In this document: piece by piece, positions 1-8,699 of the stretch
Layout: every line of letters begins with the position of its first letter
How positions within the stretch are numbered: position 1 is the stretch's first letter
Source: JACKAQ01 sp965227145
GTDB lineage: Bacteria; Calditrichota; Calditrichia; RBG-13-44-9; J075
Assembly (NCBI GenBank): GCA_965227145.1
Contig: OZ245730.1
Coordinates: forward strand, 1,550,001-1,614,000
Length of the DNA stretch: 64,000 nt
Direction of reading: 5' to 3'
Translations under genes and position numbers: made by a program
Notes under the pieces: generated by a model
Database searches by the model: none
What the model saw: only the letters and a program-made list of their open reading frames with translations
Told to the model about the DNA's origin: nothing

Positions 1-2095
1 CGGTTGCATAAAAATACCCGACGGAATCCCAAAATCTTGCCGGATCGAACACGCTGCCGTCTTTTTTTTGCTGCTGCCGGATAGCCAGCGGCGCGGGAAT
101 TTCGGTTGCCGGTTTTCGGGGGATTTCCGGGAAATTTTGCCAGTCGATGACTGTTTTGCCGGACATCCCGTTTTTAACGGCGTTGCTGAGTTCTTCCAAC
201 AGGACCGGGTTATCCGAAAATTGTTTCGCCAATCGCTGTCGCAAAAATTTCAGCAGGGTCTGTTGTTCGCCATCGATAATGGTGCTGTGCGCAAAAACCG
301 CACCGCAAAGGGTTAACTGGCGAATCAATTTTGCATATCCGGGAATATCTGTATTTACTGTTGTGGTGTTGACCACCCAAATTTTCAGGTGTTTTTCCTG
401 AATTTGGCGACGCACGGTTTCGCTAAAATTTTTCCAGATCCATTCACCGGATTGAGGAGATTGAATGATTGCCAAACCGCTGTTTTTTAATGCACTTAAA
501 TCGTTTGCAAAAACCGTTTGGGAGAAAATCATCGCATCGCAACTGGCATTGGAAATTTGCGCGGTTTTGTTGTCTTCCGTCATTTCGATGGAATATGCCT
601 GCGAGCGGCGGTTCGCTGCAATTTCCGCAAATGTCCGAACGGACATTCCGGTGCTGTCGGCGAGCGTTTTCGCAAGAACGATATTGACATCCGCGAGCAA
701 TTCTCCGGGTGAAACCACAATTTTTATTTGCCGGAAATGGCTGGTTGCCAGTTGTTCATGTGCCGGTTGCCGGCTGCTCAAATTCATTTTTTCCAACTGC
801 GGATAGCTGCGCTCAATGCGCTGCGAAAGCGCTTCCAGCATCGGATAACGGCTGTTGCTCTGCGCAAATGTGACACCCAGATAGTAGCGTTTTTTGGCTT
901 CGCCGCCGGGCAGCATATTTTCGATTGCTCCGCTCAATTCGGCAAAGCCCGGTTTGTTGTCCGCCATTTGGAAAATACCGGAAAAAATTACCGGTCGATC
1001 CGCCGGTTTGGCGAACACGGCAAAATCGGGGTGGGGAAGTGAGCCATTTTTTTTGACGCTGCCGTTTTCTTCGGCACATTCGATTGCGGAGCGTATCTCC
1101 TGCAATATGGTCGGATTATCAGTTGTGTTGGCATTTGAACATTCGAGAACCGTAACCGCTTTTTTGCCTTTTAACAAATGGGTCATCGCAGCCGATGGAA
1201 ACGGTCGCAACTGATTTAGACTGAGAACGGTTAACCGGATTTTTTTCCGGGAGCGGATGTTTTCGGCGACTCTTTCCGCATCGTCTGAAATAGCGCCGTT
1301 TGTAATCACAAGATATTCTGCAGCGTCCACTACACGATTGTTAATTTCATAATTTCGACCGGTCAGACCGGCAAATTCTTTGATACTCAATTGGATCAGA
1401 TTCGGCAAATGCGATTCAAAAAATGCCTGTTGGGCAATCGCTGCGCGATAATGCAATTCGCCGGCGTTGAAATCAACCAGCCCCAACGGGCGATCAAAAT
1501 CGAGCCATTTCGGGACGCGGCGGCGTTTTTCGCCAAACACCATTCGCTGCGATTCGGTCGGTGCATCGATCTCGGATTCGGCAGAACCCAAATATTTTCT
1601 GACCAGTTTTTCGTCCGGAATATGCACCGTTTGGATGGATTTTCCGGTGTATTCAAAATCGAACGCAACAACACCGGGAACCAGCGCAAGCTCGGCAACG
1701 CGCCGGGCAATGAGCGTAAAATCCAGCATTTCCTGCACATTTTTGGCGATAAACTGGAAAAATCCGCTTTTTCGCAAATGATCCAGCGCAACATAACCGG
1801 TTGGATTTTCTGCAGATGCGTTAAGCATCAGTTGAATCACCTGTGGCGATTTCCAGAAATTCCCGGTTCGCAGGCTTTCCACAATCATTGCAGAATCGCT
1901 GTCGGATAACAGCGTTGCCGCCCGTTGCCCGCTCAGCGAGACACCTTGTCCGGTGAGCCAGTTGGTTTCCCGACCGGTATTTTGTCCGCAAATCAACGTG
2001 TTGAGTCGCTGTAATGCGCTCAATCCTTCAACGGTTGACCGTTTTCCGGGGAACGGATGTGCGGTTATTTTATCCGAATTTTTTTTGAATAACAT
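1..2095 (-). CDS. PFOR alpha/gamma-like 2-oxoacid oxidoreductase paralogue (partial, 3' end outside window)
   Basis: I translated the minus strand from ATG 2095 to the window edge; the frame stays open for about 698 codons, so the C-terminus is missing. Residues about 110-180 (VQEMLDFTLIARRVAEL, then VAFDFEYTGKSIQTVHIPD) align by eye with domain I of pyruvate:ferredoxin oxidoreductase. NYEINNRVVDAAEYLVITNG and LSLNQLRPFPS match domain II. A stretch beginning RYYLGVTFAQSNSRYP resembles the gamma domain. The YPITPSSPM substrate motif of active PFOR is not present near the N-terminus, so catalytic competence is doubtful. It starts 7 nt after the RnfB-like gene and is last in the cluster within this window. 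The final visible residues (VGYFYATG) resemble a segment near the N-terminus of the 3001-5505 product, which suggests a shared domain. Family assignment is good; function is inferred. Confidence 0.8.
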   Translation of the reverse strand, partial: MLFKKNSDKITAHPFPGKRSTVEGLSALQRLNTLICGQNTGRETNWLTGQGVSLSGQRAATLLSDSDSAMIVESLRTGNFWKSPQVIQLMLNASAENPTGYVALDHLRKSGFFQFIAKNVQEMLDFTLIARRVAELALVPGVVAFDFEYTGKSIQTVHIPDEKLVRKYLGSAESEIDAPTESQRMVFGEKRRRVPKWLDFDRPLGLVDFNAGELHYRAAIAQQAFFESHLPNLIQLSIKEFAGLTGRNYEINNRVVDAAEYLVITNGAISDDAERVAENIRSRKKIRLTVLSLNQLRPFPSAAMTHLLKGKKAVTVLECSNANTTDNPTILQEIRSAIECAEENGSVKKNGSLPHPDFAVFAKPADRPVIFSGIFQMADNKPGFAELSGAIENMLPGGEAKKRYYLGVTFAQSNSRYPMLEALSQRIERSYPQLEKMNLSSRQPAHEQLATSHFRQIKIVVSPGELLADVNIVLAKTLADSTGMSVRTFAEIAANRRSQAYSIEMTEDNKTAQISNASCDAMIFSQTVFANDLSALKNSGLAIIQSPQSGEWIWKNFSETVRRQIQEKHLKIWVVNTTTVNTDIPGYAKLIRQLTLCGAVFAHSTIIDGEQQTLLKFLRQRLAKQFSDNPVLLEELSNAVKNGMSGKTVIDWQNFPEIPRKPATEIPAPLAIRQQQKKDGSVFDPARFWDSVGYFYAT

Positions 2096-2102
2096 AATAA
2101 GT

Positions 2103-2948
2103 TTACCCGTTTTCGATTCTGGAAAAATTCCGGTTGATTTCCGGGAACTGCTGGCCTTCCAGCCAGATAATCGCGTTGGTGGGGCAGCGCAACGTGGCAA
2201 TTTCGGTTTCTTTGTTGGCAAAATCCGGGTTGATGACCGGCAGGTTGTTGACCATCGAAATGAGCCCTTCCGGTGCATCCGCTGCGCAGCGGCCGCAACC
2301 GGTGCAGGCAACCTGACACAACTCCAGCGCTGTGTCGCCTTCCAGTAACGATTTGCATTGCACAACAAGATGCCGGTTGATGGGCATCAGCTCAAAAAGC
2401 CCTTTCGGGCAGATTTCCACACAATCGTTGCAGGCGGTGCATTTTTCGTAATCTACAATGGGCAAACCGAACGGACCCATGCTGATTGCGCCGAAGGTGC
2501 AGGCAACTTCGCAATCGCCCAAACCCATGCAGCCGTAAACGCAACCTTTGGGGCCACCGCTAACCAACGCAGCTGCCCGGCAGGATTCAAATCCTTTATA
2601 AACACCGGCTTGGACAGCGACATTTGTGCCGCCGGCACAGAGCAAACGCGCCACTTTTTTAACCAGCGATCCGGGTTCGACACCCAGATAATTGGCAATA
2701 TATGTCGCTGTTTCCACACCGCCGACCGGACAACCGCTGGGTTGCTGGTCGCCGGTAACCACTTTTTCGGCGAATGCGCGACAGCCGGGAAATCCGCAGG
2801 CACCGCAATTTGCACCCGGCAGCATATCCGAAACAACCTCGATTCGCGGATCTTCGTACACTTTCAGTTTGGCGTTGGCGATCACCAAAATAACCGCCAG
2901 CAACACGCTTAAGCCGCCCAAAAATGCGATTGCTGTCAGTGTTGTCAT
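2103..2948 (-). CDS. RnfB-like membrane-anchored multi-cluster Fe-S protein
   Basis: 281 aa. One N-terminal membrane segment (about residues 5-25) is followed by the RnfB signature GANCGACGFPGC, with Cys48, 51, 56 and 73 forming a [4Fe-4S] domain. More cysteines lie at 136/140/146/150, then a classical ferredoxin motif CTACNDCVEIC (170-180), and CQVACTGCGRC (211-221). RnfB is the electron-input subunit of the Rnf ferredoxin:NAD oxidoreductase. No other rnf genes are visible here, so this is probably a stand-alone RnfB-type shuttle that takes electrons from the adjoining 2-oxoacid oxidoreductases at the membrane; that role is inferred. AGGA lies 8 nt before the ATG. The gene is 52 nt after the ferredoxin-fusion gene and 7 nt before the PFOR-alpha-like gene, consistent with one transcript. 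Confidence 0.85.
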   Translation of the reverse strand: MTTLTAIAFLGGLSVLLAVILVIANAKLKVYEDPRIEVVSDMLPGANCGACGFPGCRAFAEKVVTGDQQPSGCPVGGVETATYIANYLGVEPGSLVKKVARLLCAGGTNVAVQAGVYKGFESCRAAALVSGGPKGCVYGCMGLGDCEVACTFGAISMGPFGLPIVDYEKCTACNDCVEICPKGLFELMPINRHLVVQCKSLLEGDTALELCQVACTGCGRCAADAPEGLISMVNNLPVINPDFANKETEIATLRCPTNAIIWLEGQQFPEINRNFSRIENG

Positions 2949-3000
2949 CTATTGCGTTCCTGTTTGTTCGATCCATTACCGGAGAAAAACGCCGGTTTGA

Positions 3001-5505
3001 TTAATTAAATTTGGCTGCCCGTTGAACCAACGCATCCAGATTGGGCTCGTTGGGATTTTTAGGTTTGCCGGGGTGAATAATTTTTACCGGACAATTTTCT
3101 GCCGCTTCCACCAATTCGCGGAAACTGCCGGCGGTTGCATCTTTTATGTAAGCCTGTTTGTTGGCGTCGTATGCGAAAATCAGGCTGTTTTTATTGATGC
3201 AATCGTTGCAGCTGGTGCACAATGGCGAATCGATGTATGGTTCGTCAAACGACAACGCTTCCTCTTCTTCGGCGGGTTGTGCGGTTTCCGTTTTGGTTTC
3301 GGCGGATGCAGCCGGAGCCTCGGTTTTCGGTTTCGGCGCGGCTGCCAGAGGTTGGACCGGCATTGCCGGAATCGCATTGCCCATGCCTTCGCTGAGCATT
3401 CCTGCGGCAATTCGCGAAATGATATCGCGGCTCAGTTCATCCGTATTTTTAGAAATTTCCGCTTCGTGGGCTGCTTTCAAATCCGCAATTTGCTGCTCAA
3501 ATTCTGCACGAACAGCAGCTTTTTCCTGCGCCAGCAGATGCTGCGCATGTGAATTTCCGATACCGCCAAATTCCTGCAGCAAACGCCAATTGTTCGCAAA
3601 TTTCCGGGCGATTTCCACCAATTTTGCGGACGGAATTACCCGCCACAATTGGTTGTTTTCATCGACCATTTGCAAATACGGCAATTTGTCTGTGGATTTT
3701 CCGGATAAAAATTCATCGAGCGGCAGCAAATTTCCCTGCCAGACACCCGGCGGAACCGGTAATAATTGCGCGTCATTTTGCGAATCCATCAACATGAAAT
3801 CGGTTGCGGTAAATGGCAATTCGATGTTCTGACTTTTGTCGCTCGCATCGCGATAATTAATAGCCGAAACAGCCCAGCGGTTCTCGTTTTGCGGCGTTTC
3901 CGAAAGCTCGAATTTCTCCCGCCAGCTGTTGCCCAATGCCGGATTAAACCGGAAAACCGGGAAAACACGGGCTTCTGCAGCAGCGGCGCTGCGCAAATAT
4001 GCCGGTAATTGTTCCGCTGTTTCCGTCGGTGCAAAAATAGAAAACAGCGCGATATCGGGATATTTTGTGCCACTTTCGAACCCGTTTAACACCGCGGCCA
4101 CATTCGCCGCAGGCGATTGAAAAACAAACGCGCTATTGAGTTGCACAGCCATTTTTGCGGTGGCAAGCGTTGCATAATCCGGTGAAAGGGGTTCATTTGC
4201 AAGTTGTGTATTTTCAACGACAAACAGCACTTTTATTGCGTGATCTCCAGCGAGAACTTCCGGTAATTTTAATTTGTCTGTGTCGGAAATTGTGCTGGCG
4301 GAAAGTTGCAGCAATACCGGCGGAACCAGTTCCGTTTCTGATTGCGACAAAAATGCCGCACCGAATGTTGCAAAAAGCGCCGGATGCTTTTCATCGTTAA
4401 AATGGTTGGCAGCCTCCAGCCGGGCAATATGCAGCTGTTTACAGAAATCCACCCAGTTGTCAAAATTAGCGTTGGCTTTCGCCAAAGCTTCGTCGCAGGA
4501 ATATGCCACGGCTGGTGTTACTGCCGGATCAAAAAATGATGTCGAGGCAGAAATCAGCGTTTCAACAGCCTGTTGGATGCGTAATCGGCGCGCTTCCGGC
4601 AAAGTTTCACGGACGCGGCTGTCATTGATCATTGCCGAAAGCGTACCAAAATCCAATTCTTCTTCGCCGGTTTTCCCGAGCGATGCCTGCAACCGTTCCT
4701 CATTTTGGGTATCGTTGCCGGCGTGTTGGTCTGCTGCCAGAATATCCTGCAGCGTTCCGCAAAGCGATTCCGCTTCATCTGCCATCGCACGCGATTGCTT
4801 TTGCCAAAATCTTTTGGCGGTTTCTTGCAATAGCTGCTGCTGCGTTTCCGCAGAAAATGGCAGTAACCGGGCATTTGCGGGCAATGCCTGGCTGATCGCT
4901 TTGAGTTGTTTTGCGATGACTTCCGCAGTTGTTTTCGGTTTGTGATTGTCTCTTTGAACAATCTGCAGTGCGGCATCAAAAGCGGTTGAGAGTTCGATCT
5001 CTTTATTCGTGACAACCATCTTTTTGATTTCCGCTTCAACCCGGAACAGTTCGCGTTTTAAGCGTTCCGCATCGTCACCCTGAACGGCTTGTGCTGCCAA
5101 CAGTGCGTCAAAAATGTCGCGGAGTGGTTTTGCCACTGGCTCCGCCGGGTCATTCAGCAGGCACAGCGGATAGTCATGGCGAATCTGGTTCAAATCGCGA
5201 ACTGCGAAAAGCAACGCGGGTGTCAGCTGTTGCGGCAATTGCCATTCCCCGGCAGTGGCCGGTTGTTTGCCGGTTGCGTAAAAGGCTACGGCGTTTTTGA
5301 ACGGAACTGCTTTTGCAAATGCTTCGCTGTTATCATACGCTGCTCCGCGAAGGCTTGTATCCACATTTTCGCCGGAAACAGCCGGTTCATCGGCAGTTTG
5401 TCCAGCGGAAATTTCGAACGCTTTTAATTCTTCCAGCAATGCTGTGTTATCGTCCAATGACGATTTCGGCGAAGGAACATTCGCTGGTTTATCTGCCGTT
5501 TTCAC
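3001..5505 (-). CDS. Large protein with degenerate PFOR-beta-like region and C-terminal ferredoxin domain
   Basis: 834 aa from GTG 5505, chosen because AAAGGAG lies 7 nt upstream and the overlap with korB falls to 17 nt; an upstream start at 5553 would overlap by 65 nt. The middle (HAIKVLFVVENTQLANEPLS, later RVFPVFRFNP) aligns by eye with the C-terminal thiamine domain of PFOR, but the GDG metal/TPP motif and the domain's Fe-S cysteines are absent. A charged, probably coiled-coil stretch (AVRAEFEQQIADLKAAHEAE) and a Pro/Ala linker lead to a single-cluster ferredoxin: CTSCNDC, then ENCPVKIIHPGKP. It lies between korB and the RnfB-like gene. A role as electron-transfer or scaffold subunit of a Kor complex is my inference. 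I do not recognise the N-terminal 350 residues. Confidence 0.7.
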   Translation of the reverse strand: MKTADKPANVPSPKSSLDDNTALLEELKAFEISAGQTADEPAVSGENVDTSLRGAAYDNSEAFAKAVPFKNAVAFYATGKQPATAGEWQLPQQLTPALLFAVRDLNQIRHDYPLCLLNDPAEPVAKPLRDIFDALLAAQAVQGDDAERLKRELFRVEAEIKKMVVTNKEIELSTAFDAALQIVQRDNHKPKTTAEVIAKQLKAISQALPANARLLPFSAETQQQLLQETAKRFWQKQSRAMADEAESLCGTLQDILAADQHAGNDTQNEERLQASLGKTGEEELDFGTLSAMINDSRVRETLPEARRLRIQQAVETLISASTSFFDPAVTPAVAYSCDEALAKANANFDNWVDFCKQLHIARLEAANHFNDEKHPALFATFGAAFLSQSETELVPPVLLQLSASTISDTDKLKLPEVLAGDHAIKVLFVVENTQLANEPLSPDYATLATAKMAVQLNSAFVFQSPAANVAAVLNGFESGTKYPDIALFSIFAPTETAEQLPAYLRSAAAAEARVFPVFRFNPALGNSWREKFELSETPQNENRWAVSAINYRDASDKSQNIELPFTATDFMLMDSQNDAQLLPVPPGVWQGNLLPLDEFLSGKSTDKLPYLQMVDENNQLWRVIPSAKLVEIARKFANNWRLLQEFGGIGNSHAQHLLAQEKAAVRAEFEQQIADLKAAHEAEISKNTDELSRDIISRIAAGMLSEGMGNAIPAMPVQPLAAAPKPKTEAPAASAETKTETAQPAEEEEALSFDEPYIDSPLCTSCNDCINKNSLIFAYDANKQAYIKDATAGSFRELVEAAENCPVKIIHPGKPKNPNEPNLDALVQRAAKFN

Positions 5506-5848
5506 CCGAATTCTCCTTTGCAGTTTTGGGGGGATCGATGCCGAATTTGTCAAATTCCTGCTCCAGGGCAGCTTGTTTCAATTCAGCCGTAAACACCCGT
5601 GACGGTTTGCGGAGTTCATCGTAAGCGGCAATATTTTCATCGCGATAGAGGATGCCGACAGCCAGCTTTTCGCCCTGATCTGCCAGTTCGCGTGCCCGGG
5701 CCATATCGGACGGATCGTGCTCAATCTGGTTTTTATACACTTTTTTGAGCGCATCGCTGGATTGAATACCATCTTTGTGATTCAAAAAGATGAGTTGTTC
5801 GGGTCGCGCATCAGCGGATCGAACATCAGGTTTGTGTAGTGCGGGCAC
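5489..5848 (-). CDS. korB: korB 3' part, out of frame with the 5' part
   Basis: This frame encodes the missing C-terminus of KorB. From about position 5803 it reads PEQLIFLNHKDGIQSSDALKKVYKNQIEHDP and ends KENSGENGR, matching the ending of 2-oxoacid:ferredoxin oxidoreductase beta subunits. The ATG at 5848 is probably not a real start, because residues before PEQL are only the out-of-frame reading of the 5' part. One extra base in the GGG run at 5801-5803 would join both parts into one protein of about 332 aa, the family's usual size. The stop at 5489 overlaps the next gene's GTG start by 17 nt, which suggests translational coupling and that an intact gene once existed or still does. Confidence 0.75.
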   Translation of the reverse strand: MPALHKPDVRSADARPEQLIFLNHKDGIQSSDALKKVYKNQIEHDPSDMARARELADQGEKLAVGILYRDENIAAYDELRKPSRVFTAELKQAALEQEFDKFGIDPPKTAKENSGENGR

Positions 5849-6486
5849 CGTTGCATAATCCGGATAAATGAAAATCCGTGATGATTGTATGCTTCTTTAA
5901 TAATCGAATACAGCAACTCCGGAATCCACTCAACAGCCTGTGCAACAAACGACACATTTTGCACGCCGAGTGTGGTAACCGTCGGGTTCAGCGGTTCCAG
6001 AAATGTGCCTTTTGGTGTGGTATTGCTTTTCAGCCCCAATGGCGATGTCGGCGATGCCTGCTTTTTGGTCAGCCCGTAAATACCGTTGTCGTGCATCATT
6101 GCCACAATATTCATATTGTAACGGAGGGCGTGAATCCAGTGCGCGGTACCGATACTGCAGCAATCGCCGTCGCCCATATTTACGAACACTTTGAGATCCG
6201 GGCGCCGGATTTTAACACCCTGCGCAATCGGCAATGCCCGACCGTGCAATCCGTGAAAACCATAGGTTTTCATGTAATGCGGGAAACGGCTGGAGCAACC
6301 GATACCAGAAACGAAAACGGTTTTTTCCGGCGGCAGTTGTTCATCCCTGCAAAGTTTTTGAACGGATGCGAGAATGGCGTTATCGCCGCAACCGGGACAC
6401 CAGCGCGGCACATTACCCTGGTAATCTTCCAGTGAGTAATACTTTTGGTCGATATCTATCAGATTATCTACGCTTACACCAAACAT
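5782..6486 (-). CDS. korB: 2-oxoacid (2-oxoglutarate):ferredoxin oxidoreductase beta subunit, 5' part (frameshifted)
   Basis: This is the thiamine-diphosphate-binding beta subunit of a Kor-type enzyme, which oxidatively decarboxylates a 2-oxoacid to acyl-CoA while reducing ferredoxin. WCPGCGDN near the N-terminus and GIGCSSRFP are family Fe-S/TPP signatures. GDGDCCSIG is the Mg-TPP motif, followed by DNGIYGLTKKQASPTS. The frame stops at 234 aa after FDPLMRDPNNSSF, where homologues continue with RDP-x-x-L(I/V)FLxHxxGI; that continuation lies in the overlapping frame downstream. The disruption maps to a G homopolymer. Sequencing or assembly error is at least as likely as genuine inactivation, since the rest of the gene is well preserved. 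It follows korA by 66 nt. Confidence 0.85.
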   Translation of the reverse strand: MFGVSVDNLIDIDQKYYSLEDYQGNVPRWCPGCGDNAILASVQKLCRDEQLPPEKTVFVSGIGCSSRFPHYMKTYGFHGLHGRALPIAQGVKIRRPDLKVFVNMGDGDCCSIGTAHWIHALRYNMNIVAMMHDNGIYGLTKKQASPTSPLGLKSNTTPKGTFLEPLNPTVTTLGVQNVSFVAQAVEWIPELLYSIIKEAYNHHGFSFIRIMQRCPHYTNLMFDPLMRDPNNSSF

Positions 6487-6552
6487 TTGTTTTTCCTCAA
6501 GTTAAATAATTTTTATTCTCATGAATTCTATCAACGATGATGCGCTTTGGGA

Positions 6553-8466
6553 TCACACAGGCGATGTTTCGTTGAGTTCTGCAATTTCCAGCCGGATGCG
6601 TTCTTCGATGTCGTGCGGCTTCATCGGCTGACCGTGAACGTTGGAAAACGTATCAACATCCACAAGGTAGCGGGAGCGCAGCAGGAATTGCAGGTTTGCG
6701 TATCTGCGGTTGTCTTCGTCGATCAGCTCGTTACGGATATCATCCGAAAAGTTGATCTCAACCGTCATCACTTTTTTGAATTTTTTGAGAATATCTTTGA
6801 TGCCCGATGCCATCGGATTCAGGAATTTGAGGTGCAGCGATGACACTTTCAGACCGTTCGCCTGTGCGCGGCTGACGGCTTCTTCGATGGTGCCGCGGGT
6901 GCTGCCCCAACCGACAATCAGCAGGTCACCTTCCGGTTCGCCAAAAACTTCCGGCGTGCGCAGGGTTTTCTGGAATGCCGCCAATTTCAGGCTGCGGTGG
7001 TCGCAACCTTCCTGATTGACGCCCGGCCCGTAGGCAACTTTACCGCCTCGGGTGTGTGCCAATCCGGTTACGGTGAACATGCCATTGGGTTGTCCGGGCA
7101 AAATTCGCCGGGAAAGCCCGGTTTTGGGATGCCAGTCATACGGGTTGCTGTCCGGCGGCAGCGGCGATTGATCGATCGCGGGTGCCAGCCATTCTTTATT
7201 AAATTTCGGGCGGGTAAACGGCTGCTGTCCGGTTGCCAGATTGGCATCGGTGAGCACCATAACCACCGTCCGGAATGTTTCGGCAATTTTTCGCGCGGTG
7301 ATGATGCTGTAAAAGCAATCTTCGATGGTTGATGGCGCCAGCACAATTTTTGGCGCATCACCGGGTGCACCGAAGATTGCGGCGAGCAGATCGCCCTGTT
7401 CCACTTTTGTGGGCAATCCGGTGCTCGGTCCGCCGCGTTGCACATCCACCAGCACCAGCGGAATTTCCGCCATAATTGCCAGTCCGATCAATTCGGTTTT
7501 CAGTGCCATGCCCGGTCCGGATGTGATTGTCACTGCGCATTTTCCGGCATACGATGCGCCGATAGCAAATGCACAGGCTGCAATTTCATCTTCCGCCTGA
7601 TGCACAACACCGCCCATATTTTCGAACACCTCGCTCAAATAGTGCGATGCGGATGTCGCAGGTGTGATCGGATACATCGCACAAACGTCCATCCCGGATG
7701 CCATGACACCCATACCTGTTGCAATATTGCCATTTACGACAACTTGCGGTTCGGTCATTCCGGTTCCGGGAATCACAAATTTCATACCTAAGGCTTGTTC
7801 AGCCCATTTGTAACCGGCTTCCAGTAACTCGATATTTTTGAGCAGCACTTTTTCGCTTTTTTTGCGGAAAACAAAATGGAGTTGATCCGATGCCATTGCC
7901 ATATCGCGGGAATAAATGCTGGTGAGTATCCCCAAAACGAACATGTTTTTACCGCGCTGCGGGTTGTCGGTTACCTTCATCGTTTCCTTTTCCAACGGAA
8001 TTTCGGTGATGGTGTAACCTTCTTCCCGGATTCGTGCGCAGGTTTCATCATATTGTTTGGCGATCATTGTGTTGGGGTGATTTTTCCATTTATCATCCAA
8101 CAAAATCGTGCAGTTTTTTTTTAGGTTTCCGGCGATGATCCGGCCCCATAACGCCTGCTCGTTAAACGCGATAACCAAATCTGCCTCATCACCGGCGTTG
8201 GTTACGTAAAACGAACCGACACGAATTCGAATACCGGAAGCACCGGCAGCCGTTCGCGGGGGCGGTTCAATTTCTGCAGGTATGATTTCGACAGTCCAGA
8301 CACCATTTCCCGTTCGTGCGGAGATAGTGCCAAACGCTTGCCCAACGGTTTGGGCTCCTTCGCCGGCATCGCTGACTATCTCAACAATGTGTTCCTTAAT
8401 TTGAACGGGTTTTTTGGTGGCGAGCTGTTCGGATAAAGCGTCGCTTGAGCCGGATAAAGTTGCCAT
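6553..8466 (-). CDS. korA: 2-oxoacid (2-oxoglutarate):ferredoxin oxidoreductase subunit alpha, gamma-alpha fusion
   Basis: About 637 aa from ATG 8466, chosen for the GAGGGA 7 nt upstream; an ATG at 8481 would add five residues. The N-terminal 200 residues are the gamma domain (IVSDAGEGAQTVGQAFG, ADLVIAFNEQALWGRI). Then comes the alpha pyrimidine-binding domain: NGNIATGMGVMASGMDVCAMYPITPATSASHYL, with the typical YPITP motif, EDEIAACAFAIGASYAGK and TSGPGMALKTELIGLA. The C-terminal domain II includes DLLIVGWGSTRGTIEEAV. This gamma-alpha order and length fit KorA of Bacteroidota-type organisms. It pairs with korB to feed low-potential electrons to ferredoxin. 2-Oxoglutarate is the likeliest substrate, but related acids cannot be excluded by reading. 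It is the first gene of the cluster. Confidence 0.9.
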   Translation of the reverse strand: MATLSGSSDALSEQLATKKPVQIKEHIVEIVSDAGEGAQTVGQAFGTISARTGNGVWTVEIIPAEIEPPPRTAAGASGIRIRVGSFYVTNAGDEADLVIAFNEQALWGRIIAGNLKKNCTILLDDKWKNHPNTMIAKQYDETCARIREEGYTITEIPLEKETMKVTDNPQRGKNMFVLGILTSIYSRDMAMASDQLHFVFRKKSEKVLLKNIELLEAGYKWAEQALGMKFVIPGTGMTEPQVVVNGNIATGMGVMASGMDVCAMYPITPATSASHYLSEVFENMGGVVHQAEDEIAACAFAIGASYAGKCAVTITSGPGMALKTELIGLAIMAEIPLVLVDVQRGGPSTGLPTKVEQGDLLAAIFGAPGDAPKIVLAPSTIEDCFYSIITARKIAETFRTVVMVLTDANLATGQQPFTRPKFNKEWLAPAIDQSPLPPDSNPYDWHPKTGLSRRILPGQPNGMFTVTGLAHTRGGKVAYGPGVNQEGCDHRSLKLAAFQKTLRTPEVFGEPEGDLLIVGWGSTRGTIEEAVSRAQANGLKVSSLHLKFLNPMASGIKDILKKFKKVMTVEINFSDDIRNELIDEDNRRYANLQFLLRSRYLVDVDTFSNVHGQPMKPHDIEERIRLEIAELNETSPV

Positions 8467-8699
8467 TGAAAAATCCCTCATATAGATTGCTGTTATGATG
8501 CCGGGAAAATTGTGTGTCCAGACATCAGTTTTTACATCATAGGCAATAGACCGGAACGGTCCTCTTCCATTTTGTGGTAAAAACTACTTTTTATGGTTGG
8601 GGAAAAAAATGAGGATTGTCAGTGAAAAAGATGATTTACATCAGGTTTTCTGGAATAAATCGATATTAAAACCATGCCGGTTTCGAAACCCGCACGGTT

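Noticed and set aside
68..2094. Several plus-strand frames in the first 2 kb
   Set aside because: The minus strand is continuously open and matches PFOR; the plus frames are shadows.
5782..5848. Programmed -1 frameshift in korB
   Set aside because: No slippery heptamer or clear downstream structure; a homopolymer indel explains it more simply. Left open as a finding.
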